A DNA stretch of 64,000 nucleotides. Origin: Palsa-189 sp963803735. Its GTDB lineage: Bacteria > Acidobacteriota > Terriglobia > Acidiferrales > UBA7541. Made by a program: the position numbers and the translations under genes. Every line of letters starts with the position of its first letter. Positions within the stretch are counted from its first letter, which is position 1. The stretch is from contig CAWDNV010000007.1 of NCBI GenBank assembly GCA_963803735.1, positions 1-64,000 of the forward strand, given 5' to 3'. Below the pieces are notes generated by a model. That model ran no database searches. It was not told where the DNA came from and worked only from the letters and a program-made list of their open reading frames with translations. Positions 27,171 through 35,587 of the stretch are shown here, in pieces.

Positions 27171-30005
27171 ATGCAATTCATACGAAATCTTAGATTTGTA
27201 GCAATGTTTGCGCTTTTCGTGATTGCCACGCCGTTGATTCACGCGCAGGGCGTTGGAAATTCGGCTTCGATTAGCGGCACAGTTTTGGACCCAACCGGTG
27301 CGGTAGTTCCAAAAGCCACCGTGGAAATTCATAATGTGGTCAGTGGTCTTGACCGGTCCACAACGGCGGACAACATGGGGAATTTTAGCTTTGTGAATGT
27401 CCCCTACAATCCTTATCACTTGTCTGTAAACGCGTCCGGGTTCTCTCTCTATGGTCAGGACGTCGACGTTCGCTCCTCGGTTACCGTGAATTTGAAGATT
27501 AGTTTGTCGCTCGCGGGGCAGACCAGCACTTTGACAGTAGAAGCAGCGGGAGCGGATTTGATCGAAACCGAGTCCACGGCGCACACCGACGTGGACCGCG
27601 ATCTATTTGACACGCTTCCTCTGGAAAGCGCGTCGTCCTCATTGAGTTCGCTGGTCACTCTCACCGCACCCGGAGTGGCGGCGGATTCGAATGGGCTATT
27701 TCATGGGCTAGGCGATCACGCGGAGAATTCTTTTTCTGTCGACGGCCAGCCAATTACCGACCAACAGAGCAAGGTTTTCTCCAACCAAGTTCCGGTCGAT
27801 GCGATTGAATCCATGACCGTTATTCAGGGCGCGCCGCCGGCCGAATATGGCGGGAAAACAAGCCTCGTGATTGACGTAACCACGCGCTCAGGCCAGGGTG
27901 TTACGACGCCCCACGGCAGCGTGACGTCGTCCTACGGCACGTTTGGGACAGCCACGGCGGGTTTCAACCTCGCTTACGGCGGGGCAAAGTGGGGAAACTT
28001 CATTTCTGCTACCGGCTTGAACGCCGGTCGCTTTCTCGACCCTCCGGAATTCGTCACCATACATGACAAGGGCAATGAAGAAAACATGTTCGATCGAGTT
28101 GATCTTCAGGTGTCCGGCGCGGATACCCTCCACCTGAACTTTCAATACACCCGGTCATGGTTTCAAAACCCCAATACCTACGACCAGCAATTCCATCCCT
28201 GCGCCGTAGGGGTTCCTACTGCAACGGCAACATCCCCGGCGGGTTGCGATGCGACGGGTACGTTTATCGTCGACCCGTCCACCGGCAATCCGTTGGGTCC
28301 GACGGACCAGCGCTCACAGATCAAGACTTTCAACATTGCGCCCACTTGGACGCACCTTTTTGGCTCATCCGCGGTCTTGACATTTGGTGGCTTCGTTCGG
28401 CGGGACCACTATAACTACTACCCGAGCGCAGATCCCTTTGCGGATTTTAGTCAGGACCTACAGAGCGCGACCATCGCTCAGGACCGTCTACTCACCAATG
28501 CTGGCGCCCGCGCGAGCATCTCCTACGTAAAAGGTGTTCACAACTTCAAGGCCGGCGTCACGTTTGAACACACTTTCCTGACTGAAGATGAACATCTTGG
28601 AGTCGTTGATCCAGGGTACGTTGCGTCGATCGGGCCAGCCTGTATCGCCGCGGGAGACCCGACTTGTAGTGCCGCCTTGCAGTTTGACCTGACAAACCCA
28701 GCGACGGACCCAACAGGCCAGCTGTACCATTTTCACGGTCACACGGACATCAAGGAAATTGGGATGTTCGTCGAAGACACGATCACTAAGGGCGATTGGT
28801 CCTTCAACCTCGGCATTCGTGGGGACCTTTACAGGGGGATCAGCCGAGGTAGCCAGGCGGAACCTCGGCTCGGTATCGCCTACAACATAAAGCCGACCAA
28901 TACAGTTCTTCGTGTTTCCTACGCTCGTACACTGGAGAGCCCGTTCAACGAGAACCTGATTATTGCCAGCGTTGGGTGTAGCTTCACTGGAACGACTGCA
29001 AATTACCCGGTCATCGCTGAGCTGGTCCCGCTTCCCAGCACCACCTGCGGGCAGGGCAATGCAGGGCCGATTGTTCCCGGCTTCCGCAACGAATTCCACG
29101 CTGGCTTCCAACAGGCGTTCGGGAAACACCTTGTCATCGACGCCGAGTACATCTGGAAATATACGCACAACGCCTACGACTTCGGCATCGTTGCCGCGAC
29201 TCCCATCACCTTCCCGATCATGTGGCAAAGTTCCAAGATTCCCGGGTTTACGATTCGCGCGAACGTGCCGACCTGGCATGGCTTTACGGCGAATGTGGTG
29301 ATGTCCAGCGTCGCCGCACGATTCTTCTTGCCTCAAGTCGCCGGAGTGCCTGTCATTGGCCCTGCGGTCGGCGTCTTCCGAATTGACCACGATGAGAGGT
29401 TCAACGAAACGACGCACCTGCAATACCAACCGTGGAAGATTGGCCCGTGGTTTGGCTTCACCTGGAGATATGACAGCGGACTGGTTGCTGGCACAGTTCC
29501 GTGCTGGGGGGCAACTGCAACTTGCTTCAATTCGACGCCATTTGCAGATGGAGGCAATCCGGCCAATGCCGGGTTTACTTCCGCCGGGCAAGTCGCCCTA
29601 GTCAACGGCATCACGGGGTTGCCACTAACCGCCGACCAGGCATTCCAGGGCGGGTTCACTTGCAACGGTCAACTGATCGCTCCGAACCCTCTAGCACCTG
29701 CGAATGGCGCACCAGCGCTTCCTTCGTGCGCTAACGGCGCGTTCGGGTCCTTATTCACGCGACCACCGGCTCCAGGCGCCGAAAACGACGACCACAATCC
29801 ACAGCGCATCCAGCCCCGCAATCTGTTCGATCTCGCCGTGGGCGAGGACAACCTCTTCCGCGGCGACCGGTACAAATGGAGCGCGCGGGTCACGGTGATC
29901 AATGTGGCGAATAAAGAAGCGCTCTACAACTATCTGTCCACGTTCAGCGGGACGCACTATGTCACGCCGCGAACCGTAACAGGAGAGCTGGGCTTCCACT
30001 TCTAA
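27171..30005 (+). CDS. TonB-dependent receptor with carboxypeptidase-regulatory N-domain (receptor 1)
   Basis: A 944-residue outer-membrane protein. GGAGGATTGGG precedes the ATG. The signal peptide is residues 1-25 (ending TPLIHAQ). Residues 30-115 form a carboxypeptidase-D regulatory-like beta-sandwich (SISGTVLDPTGAVVPKATVEI). A plug domain follows (about 130-240; FSVDGQPITDQQSKVFSNQVP and QGAPPAEYGGKTSLVIDV), then a 22-strand-type barrel ending GELGFHF with the terminal aromatic. It is a clear paralogue of the 35.6 kb receptor. Such Oar-like receptors import bulky or chelated nutrients. The context suggests copper or another metal, but no ligand motif proves it. Confidence 0.88.
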   Translation: MQFIRNLRFVAMFALFVIATPLIHAQGVGNSASISGTVLDPTGAVVPKATVEIHNVVSGLDRSTTADNMGNFSFVNVPYNPYHLSVNASGFSLYGQDVDVRSSVTVNLKISLSLAGQTSTLTVEAAGADLIETESTAHTDVDRDLFDTLPLESASSSLSSLVTLTAPGVAADSNGLFHGLGDHAENSFSVDGQPITDQQSKVFSNQVPVDAIESMTVIQGAPPAEYGGKTSLVIDVTTRSGQGVTTPHGSVTSSYGTFGTATAGFNLAYGGAKWGNFISATGLNAGRFLDPPEFVTIHDKGNEENMFDRVDLQVSGADTLHLNFQYTRSWFQNPNTYDQQFHPCAVGVPTATATSPAGCDATGTFIVDPSTGNPLGPTDQRSQIKTFNIAPTWTHLFGSSAVLTFGGFVRRDHYNYYPSADPFADFSQDLQSATIAQDRLLTNAGARASISYVKGVHNFKAGVTFEHTFLTEDEHLGVVDPGYVASIGPACIAAGDPTCSAALQFDLTNPATDPTGQLYHFHGHTDIKEIGMFVEDTITKGDWSFNLGIRGDLYRGISRGSQAEPRLGIAYNIKPTNTVLRVSYARTLESPFNENLIIASVGCSFTGTTANYPVIAELVPLPSTTCGQGNAGPIVPGFRNEFHAGFQQAFGKHLVIDAEYIWKYTHNAYDFGIVAATPITFPIMWQSSKIPGFTIRANVPTWHGFTANVVMSSVAARFFLPQVAGVPVIGPAVGVFRIDHDERFNETTHLQYQPWKIGPWFGFTWRYDSGLVAGTVPCWGATATCFNSTPFADGGNPANAGFTSAGQVALVNGITGLPLTADQAFQGGFTCNGQLIAPNPLAPANGAPALPSCANGAFGSLFTRPPAPGAENDDHNPQRIQPRNLFDLAVGEDNLFRGDRYKWSARVTVINVANKEALYNYLSTFSGTHYVTPRTVTGELGFHF

Positions 30006-30011
30006 TTCTAA

Positions 30012-31539
30012 CAGCCTGTGGTGAAAGTCGAAAATGTGGTTTTGTAAGCTGAAGTAACTTGCTTTCGTCATTGTCTCTCGTAGAATACAAACGAATTCTG
30101 GGAGAATCGCTGATGGCGATGGGCACACGAAGGCGGAGGCAGCGGCAGGAGCGTTTATGGATCAGCCGACAAGACTTGGCGAAAGGGCCGGGGCATCCTT
30201 TTTACAAGCGCGTGAATGAACTGTTGGAAACGGAAGGGTTCGATGAGTTCGCCGAGAAGGAGTGCGCGAGATTCTACGCCGAGAACAATGGGCGACCCTC
30301 GCTGACGCCGGGGATCTATTTCCGGTTGTTGCTGGTCGGATATTTTGAAGGGATCGATTCCGAGCGCGGGATTGCCTGGCGAGCGGCGGATTCCTTTGGG
30401 CTGCGACAGTTCCTGGGGATCGCGATAGACGAGGACACGCCGGATCACTCCACGATCTCGCGGACGCGACGGCTGATCGATGTGGAGACCCATCGCAAGG
30501 TGTTCTTTTGGGTGCTGGAACGGTTGCGAGACCAGGGTGGCGTGAAGGGCAAGACGGTGGGGATCGACGCAACCACGCTGGAGGCCAACGCGGCGATGCG
30601 TTCGATCGTGCGGCGGGACAACGGCGAGAGCTATGAAGAGTTTCTAAAGGGGCTGGTGAAGGAATCGGGAATCGCAACGCCGACGCGCGAAGATCTGGCG
30701 CGGCTGGATCGCACACGAAAGAACAAAGCCAGCAACAAGGATTGGGTGAATCCGCAGGATCCAGACGCGCGGATCACCAAGATGAAAGATGACCGGACGC
30801 ATCTGGCGCACAAAGCCGAGCATGCGGTGGATTTGAAGACCGGGGCGGTCTTGGCGGTCACCTTGCAGGAAGCGGACCGGGGAGATACGACGACGGTTCT
30901 AGAGACTTTGGTACAAGCGGGCGAAAACGTCGCCGAGTTGATTAGGACGGAAGCACCGAATCAGAATCCGCAAGTGCATCTGCAAGGTATCCAAGAAGTG
31001 GTGACTGACAAGGGTTACCACAGCGGTGCGGTGCTGGTAGCGATGAAGAGCACGGACGTAAGAACGTACCTTCCAGAGAAGAAGCAGAAGGGCCAACGGC
31101 ATTGGCAAGGCAAGCCCGAGCAACGGCAGGCGGTCTATGAGAACCGGCGACGAGTGAACCGCGCGTATGGGAAATCCCTGCTTCGCAAGAGAGGCGAACT
31201 GATCGAGCGGAGCTTCGCGCACTGCTACGATACGGGTGGAATGAGAAGGATCCATCTGCGAGGGCACGAGAACATTCTCAAGCGACTGTTGCTTCACGTC
31301 GGTGCGTTCAATCTGAGCCTGATCTTCCGCTCTCTATTGGGATCTGGCACCCCACGGGAGCTGAGAAATCGACAGTCCCGGCTTATTTTTGTGCTTTCTT
31401 TCCTATTCCGTTGCTTTTCAACACCCGCGCATCGCACAAACTTTTCTTTTTCGTCGTCACGACTCAGACGGCCTCGGAGTCATTGCTATCTCAGATATAA
31501 ACTCCGCCACGCAAAAGAGAAGGGTTCCACCACGGGCTG
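30012..31539. mobile_element. IS5/IS1182-like insertion sequence, copy 1 (1528 bp)
   Basis: The left end CAGCCTGTGGTG and the right end (other strand CAGCCCGTGGTG) form the inverted repeats. The 4-bp target duplication is CTAA (30008-30011 and 31540-31543). It appears identical to the element at 42242-43769. It lies 6 bases after the stop of TonB receptor 1. Confidence 0.92.
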
Positions 31540-31543
31540 CTAA
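30113..31543 (+). CDS. DDE transposase of IS copy 1
   Basis: A 476-residue transposase from the ATG at 30113 (GGGAG upstream). Residues 55-110 are the N-terminal helical domain (GRPSLTPGIYFRLLLVGYFEG). Catalytic Asp residues lie in VGIDATTLEANAA and VTDKGYHSGAVL, and the Glu in RGELIERSFAH. The internal MKDDRTHLAHKAEHAVDLKTG segment is typical of this group. The reading frame stays open to the last base of the IS: the TAA stop is made from the last base pair of the element's flank, the CTAA target duplication. The Ser/Arg-rich C-terminal 50 residues therefore look like read-through of terminal sequence. Confidence 0.88.
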   Translation: MAMGTRRRRQRQERLWISRQDLAKGPGHPFYKRVNELLETEGFDEFAEKECARFYAENNGRPSLTPGIYFRLLLVGYFEGIDSERGIAWRAADSFGLRQFLGIAIDEDTPDHSTISRTRRLIDVETHRKVFFWVLERLRDQGGVKGKTVGIDATTLEANAAMRSIVRRDNGESYEEFLKGLVKESGIATPTREDLARLDRTRKNKASNKDWVNPQDPDARITKMKDDRTHLAHKAEHAVDLKTGAVLAVTLQEADRGDTTTVLETLVQAGENVAELIRTEAPNQNPQVHLQGIQEVVTDKGYHSGAVLVAMKSTDVRTYLPEKKQKGQRHWQGKPEQRQAVYENRRRVNRAYGKSLLRKRGELIERSFAHCYDTGGMRRIHLRGHENILKRLLLHVGAFNLSLIFRSLLGSGTPRELRNRQSRLIFVLSFLFRCFSTPAHRTNFSFSSSRLRRPRSHCYLRYKLRHAKEKGSTTGC

Positions 31544-31551
31544 GGGGTCTG

Positions 31552-31595
31552 GCCATGATGCGGGCAGTTTCAAAAAAGAATGCCTGCATCATGGC
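31552..31595. terminator. 15-bp stem-loop
   Basis: GCCATGATGCGGGCA (31552-31566) pairs with 31581-31595 with one mismatch around a 14-base A-rich loop. It lies between the IS and the next gene remnant. There is no T-run after it, so it may be a terminator of the receptor transcript displaced by the IS or a small palindromic repeat. Confidence 0.4.
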
Positions 31596-31687
31596 AAATT
31601 TCCTTCGATGGTAACTGGAACGCCTTCTGTCTCACATTAAGTTCTGAGTGATCAGTAATAGAACGACCCGCAGGGAGGGTACCGGAC

Positions 31688-32050
31688 GTGAGAAACGCGC
31701 TAGTCATGGCGATGTTGGCGGTGGTCGTGAGTGCTTCAGTTAGTTAGGCGCGCCCTCAGAAGGGGCACATATCGTGGTTCAAGGTCGTAGGGAGAGTGCT
31801 TGACGGGAACGGACGCCCAATTCACTGGGGACGGGTCTACGTGAAAGATACGCATGCGCATTTTCTAAGAATCAAGCCAGTGGACCGCGACGGTCATTTT
31901 AGCCTCATGGACCTCGACGCGCGATTGGACTACGAGGTTTACGCGGAGCAAGACGATCTGGTCTCAGAGAAAGTGCAAATCTCGGGCTCTCAAAAAACTC
32001 CGGAAGTGATGGTCGAGCTGAAATTGAGAACGAAACAAGTAGGTCATTAG
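31688..32050 (+). pseudogene. Secreted carboxypeptidase-regulatory-like protein with an amber stop in its signal peptide
   Basis: From the GTG at 31688 (GGGAGG upstream) the frame reads a signal peptide MRNALVMAMLAVVVSASVS, then TAG at 31745-31747, then continues ARPQKGHISWFKVVGRVLDG without another stop to 32050. The mature 100-residue part (GRVLDGNGRPIHWGRVYVKD, VDRDGHFSLMDLD) matches small carboxypeptidase-D regulatory-like beta-sandwich proteins. One base change explains the break. A short product starting inside (31796) would lack a signal. Confidence 0.7.
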
Positions 32051-32107
32051 CTGATCGCAAATGATGTATGGACGCGAAGAACTGGTTTCCGCCAAGAGCG
32101 CTAGACC

Positions 32108-32599
32108 ATGCCACGCCCACTAGGCTATAAGCGACGCGATGTACAAAAGCTAGAGGCCCGCCGGAAAGCGGCTATGGCCCGTTTGGAGCGCGGCGAATCC
32201 ACCTCAAAAATCGCCCGTTCCTTTGGTGTAAGCATCACGTCGGTTCAACGATGGGCCAGAAACTATCGTTTGCTCGGAAACCAAGGGCTGCGGCGAATCC
32301 CGAAGTCCGGGCCCCATCCTAAACTTGGTCGTGAAAAACTAGCTCAGCTCCCCGGCCTCTTGGCACGAGGGCCGCTATCCCATGGCTTTGAAACACCCGT
32401 GTGGACCTCCGAACGCGTCGCCCTCTTGATCTGGCACCGCTTCCGAGTGCGCTATTCTTTCGATCATGTGAAGCACTTGCTCTCAAGCTTAGGGTGGAGA
32501 TGGCACGAACACACATGGTTGCCCCCAAAACCAAATAATTTCAAATCCCATGTGGCTGTTGGAGAACATGCAGTTTTTCCGAAAGTTCGTAGGATGTGA
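32108..32599 (+). pseudogene. IS630-type winged-helix transposase N-terminus, catalytic domain missing
   Basis: A 163-residue frame with the two helix-turn-helix segments of IS630/Tc1-like transposases (RLERGESTSKIARSFGVSITSVQRWARNYR and the second half up to SFDHVKHLLSSLGWRW). In complete members the DDE domain follows GWxW. Here it is replaced by an unrelated 30-residue tail and a stop. It is either a dead fragment or a stand-alone DNA-binding protein upstream of the ATPase gene. A fragment is more likely, as no ribosome-binding site is obvious. Confidence 0.6.
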
Positions 32600-32675
32600 T
32601 GTCTCCTTCATGCACCTTTGATTCGGATTTGAAGTAACGTTGCACAACTCCGGAACTCCGCAAGAGGTGAGGCGC

Positions 32676-34682
32676 ATGAATAATCCTAATCAGCAAGACT
32701 CGGATTCAGAAAAGATTCTGGGAATGGACAGTAACAATGTGCCCTCCGATCACGCGGACGACGAAGAAGATCACGACCATGGACATACGCTGAAATGGCG
32801 GGAGATCAACCGCGTATTGTTCGTCGCTGCCGCAGCGGGGGCCATCTGGTTTCTTCACGGCGCTTCGAATCCCTACATCACTGCCCTCGGTGTCGCGTGC
32901 ACTTTTGTTGGCGGCTTTCCGATCTTTCACGAGGCATACGAAAACATCATTCAGCGCCGCATGACGATGGAGCTCTCAATGGCCATCGCAATCGTAGCGG
33001 CTCTTGCCATTCGCGAAATCTTCACCGCTCTCATCATCACGCTTTTCGTCTTAGCAGCGGAGATTCTGGAGGGGCTGACCGTCGGTCGAGGCAGGCAAGC
33101 AATTCAACGCCTGGTTGATCTGCTTCCGAGCAGCGCAACAGTACGCCGACAACGGGAATGGAAGGACGTCCCAATCCTCGAAATCGCCATTGGCGATGAC
33201 GTTCTTGCTCGTCCAGGAGCACGCATCCCGGTCGACGGCAAGGTTATCGGCGGGCATTCATTTGTTGACCAAGCGCCGATCACGGGTGAATCCGTGCCAG
33301 TTGAGAAGAGCGCAGATGCCGTGGTTTATGCTGGCACGATCAATCAGTCGGGAGCGCTTGAGATTCGAGTGGAACGCCTCGGTCGCGATACTACGTTTGG
33401 CAAGATCATCGAGGCAGTCGAACGGGCGGAGAAGTCACGTGCCCCGATTCAAGGGATCGCGGATCGGCTTTCAGGCTATCTGGTGTACTTCGCGTTGGCC
33501 GCCGCCGCTGTCACATTCTTGATCACGCACAACATGCGTTCGACCATTTCTGTCGTAATCGTAGCGGGAGCATGCGGGATTGCGGCTGGGACCCCGCTCG
33601 CCATCCTGGGTGCGATTGGGAGGGCCGCTCAAGACGGTGCAATCATTAAGGGCGGTCTGTACCTTGAAATGCTTGCGGAGGTCGATACGATCCTTCTCGA
33701 CAAGACAGGTACGCTGACCTACGGAACTCCGGAGGTTATGGAGATTCGACCGGCTACCGGCGTGAGCGAAGCATTTTTACTCGAATCCGCAACGATTGCG
33801 GAATGCCAATCCGAACATCCTGTTGCAAAGGCGATTATGAATAAGGCCACTCAGATGGGCATTCGTGTTCGTCACCCCGACAAATTCGACTACACGCCAG
33901 GCAGAGGCATTGTCGCCGAGATCGAGGGCGAAGAGATAACCATAGGCAACTGGATGCACCTCCGAGAGGAAAAAATTCACGGCATGAATTCTCCACAAGG
34001 GACTTCGGACGGGGCGGTGCTTGTGACGCGCGGCGGGCATCTCCTCGGGTCGATCCGCGTGGCTGACTTACTTCGCCCCGAAGCAAAGGCGGCGATTCAG
34101 ACTCTCAAATCAATGGGTCTCAGGACGATTCTATTGACCGGCGATTCAAAAACAGTCGCCGAGGCCGTCGGGAAGGGATTGGGAGTGGACGAAATCTCTG
34201 CCGAAATGCTGCCCGAACAAAAGCTTCAACGCGTACAAGAACTGATGGCTCAAGGCAAGAAGGTTGTCATGGTGGGTGATGGGGTCAACGACGCACCAGC
34301 GCTTGCTCAAGCTACAGTCGGCGTGGCGATGGGCTCGGGGACGGACGTTGCGCGCGAGAGTTCCGATATCGTTTTAATCGGCTCTGACCTCGCCAAGTTT
34401 GTGGAAACCGTGCGCATCGCTCGGCGCTGCCATCGCACCATCATGCAGAATTTCGTCGGAACGTTGGTCGTCGATAGTATCGGCGTCGGCTTGGCGGCTT
34501 TTGGATTTCTCAATCCGCTCTTGGCAGCTTTCATTCACGTCTCTTCCGAAATGACTTTCATATTGAATTCGGCCAGGTTGCTTCCGCCGGTATCGTCGGC
34601 TAACAAGATTGTTCGAGGATTTTTCTCCGATTCACCGGCAATCTCAAAACTAGGAGAGAAGCACATGGATTCTGTTCTCTAA
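32676..34682 (+). CDS. P1B-type metal ATPase with Gly-Ala-Cys in place of Cys-Pro-Cys
   Basis: The start is the ATG at 32676 (AAGAGGTGAG upstream), giving 668 residues. The N-terminus is acidic and His-rich (HADDEEDHDHGH, residues 26-37) instead of an HMA domain. Catalytic motifs are intact: TGES at 203-206, DKTGT at 342-346, His-Pro at 381-382 and GDGVNDAP. The sixth-helix motif, normally V-A-C-P-C-A-L, reads V-A-G-A-C-G-I (Cys300), so the Pro and first Cys are lost. The His/Asp tail resembles that of Zn, Co or Ni transporters. The ferredoxin-like gene follows 36 bases later. It is distinct from the 14.9 kb ATPase in length and motif. Confidence 0.88.
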   Translation: MNNPNQQDSDSEKILGMDSNNVPSDHADDEEDHDHGHTLKWREINRVLFVAAAAGAIWFLHGASNPYITALGVACTFVGGFPIFHEAYENIIQRRMTMELSMAIAIVAALAIREIFTALIITLFVLAAEILEGLTVGRGRQAIQRLVDLLPSSATVRRQREWKDVPILEIAIGDDVLARPGARIPVDGKVIGGHSFVDQAPITGESVPVEKSADAVVYAGTINQSGALEIRVERLGRDTTFGKIIEAVERAEKSRAPIQGIADRLSGYLVYFALAAAAVTFLITHNMRSTISVVIVAGACGIAAGTPLAILGAIGRAAQDGAIIKGGLYLEMLAEVDTILLDKTGTLTYGTPEVMEIRPATGVSEAFLLESATIAECQSEHPVAKAIMNKATQMGIRVRHPDKFDYTPGRGIVAEIEGEEITIGNWMHLREEKIHGMNSPQGTSDGAVLVTRGGHLLGSIRVADLLRPEAKAAIQTLKSMGLRTILLTGDSKTVAEAVGKGLGVDEISAEMLPEQKLQRVQELMAQGKKVVMVGDGVNDAPALAQATVGVAMGSGTDVARESSDIVLIGSDLAKFVETVRIARRCHRTIMQNFVGTLVVDSIGVGLAAFGFLNPLLAAFIHVSSEMTFILNSARLLPPVSSANKIVRGFFSDSPAISKLGEKHMDSVL

Positions 34683-34718
34683 GCTCCGCCCCATGCGACC
34701 GAACAAGGTTTAGACCTG

Positions 34719-35144
34719 ATGAACGAATTCCCACTTACGACCAAGCGACTTGTTCTCGGCCACGTTGCCGTCTGCCAAGGCTGTTGTTGCGGAAATACTG
34801 CAAATGGAAGACCTGCCGTTCCAGTTGAGTGGTTGAAGAAAGAATGGCGGGCCAGAGGTTTATTGAAGCGTATCCAACTGTCGATCAGCGGTTGCTTAGG
34901 ACCCTGTGATGTACCGAATGTAGTCACGATCTCAAACGAGAATGGGACCCGATGGTTGGGGCAGATCACTGAGTTCCATCAATATCGAACGCTGCTGGAA
35001 TGGGCCGTTTCATCGAAGGATGCAGGAGAGCTCCTTCCTCTTCCCAAAGAATTCCGCCAACACATCTTGCATCCATTTCGTAACTCTGAAGCCGGTGGGA
35101 ACCTGCTTGTGTTCTCCAAAAACAGAACCATTCCGAGTGCGTAG
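34719..35144 (+). CDS. Thioredoxin-like 2Fe-2S ferredoxin domain protein
   Basis: A 141-residue protein with the four-Cys pattern of thioredoxin-fold 2Fe-2S ferredoxins: CQGCCCG near residue 19 and SGCLGPCD near residue 57. The spacing between the two pairs (about 35-40) fits. The family includes NuoE-like and DUF1636-type proteins, sometimes linked with metal chelatases. It probably shares a transcript with the P1B-type ATPase 36 bases upstream. An electron-transfer or metal-insertion role for the pump is possible but not shown. The extra Cys in CQGCCCG is notable. Confidence 0.75.
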   Translation: MNEFPLTTKRLVLGHVAVCQGCCCGNTANGRPAVPVEWLKKEWRARGLLKRIQLSISGCLGPCDVPNVVTISNENGTRWLGQITEFHQYRTLLEWAVSSKDAGELLPLPKEFRQHILHPFRNSEAGGNLLVFSKNRTIPSA

Positions 35145-35261
35145 TCCGATTCAATTACCAGACCCATACTCCTGCTCAAGAGAGGCAGGTGTTCGTGAGC
35201 GCACCTTTCGCACACACTTCGTCGCTCGGACGAATTTTGCCTCCCGGATTCAACTCAAGAA

Positions 35262-35336
35262 CTGTCTCAAAAAAGGGGTCGGGGGCATTTGTCCCAACTG
35301 TGCATCTTGAAACTGTCTCGCTTTAGGGGGTCACTC
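35262..35336. repeat. Solo IS-end-like repeats
   Basis: AACTGTCTC occurs twice (35262-35270, 35311-35319), and CAACTGTGCATCTTGAAACTG lies between them together with a GGGGTC motif on each side. Spaced short repeats of this type are found at IS21-like termini. No transposase remains. It separates the ferredoxin gene from an ATPase remnant. Confidence 0.4.
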
Positions 35337-35337
35337 C

Positions 35338-35390
35338 ACGTTCATTCTGAATTCCGCCAGGCTACTGCCGCCCGTATCATCGGCAAAGGC
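35338..35390 (+). pseudogene. Remnant of the C-terminus of a second P1B-type ATPase
   Basis: The plus strand translates as TFILNSARLLPPVSSA, the same 16 residues as the end of the ATPase at 32676-34682 (from 34554), but with many silent differences at DNA level. It is therefore a diverged copy rather than a recent duplication. The frame continues open to about 35535 without recognisable similarity. The rest of that gene is missing. Confidence 0.75.
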
Positions 35391-35548
35391 GCTTATGCGA
35401 CGGGCGTTCGCCCATTCAGTTTCAGCTACAAACTTGGAGCCGAAGGCTGTTAGTCCGCCCTCATGGGCGACTTTGGGGCCGGAAGCGGGATTCCATCGCC
35501 TTCACATTGTTTGGAGCGTTGTTAGGTTAACGTAACTTTACATGTGAC

Positions 35549-35564
35549 ATTAATCTAGATTAAT
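35549..35564. promoter_or_regulatory. Perfect 16-bp palindrome upstream of TonB receptor 2
   Basis: ATTAATCTAGATTAAT is a perfect palindrome ending 23 bases before the receptor ATG, in a locally AT-rich stretch. Its position between any promoter and the start is that of an operator. I did not find a second exact copy elsewhere in the window. Confidence 0.5.
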
Positions 35565-35587
35565 ATGCACAGGGAGTTTTTCGAGGC

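Noticed and set aside
28488..29591. Long minus-strand frame (367 residues) inside TonB receptor 1
   Set aside because: It is an antisense shadow in GC-rich coding DNA with no family motif. The receptor frame has signal peptide, plug and barrel features.
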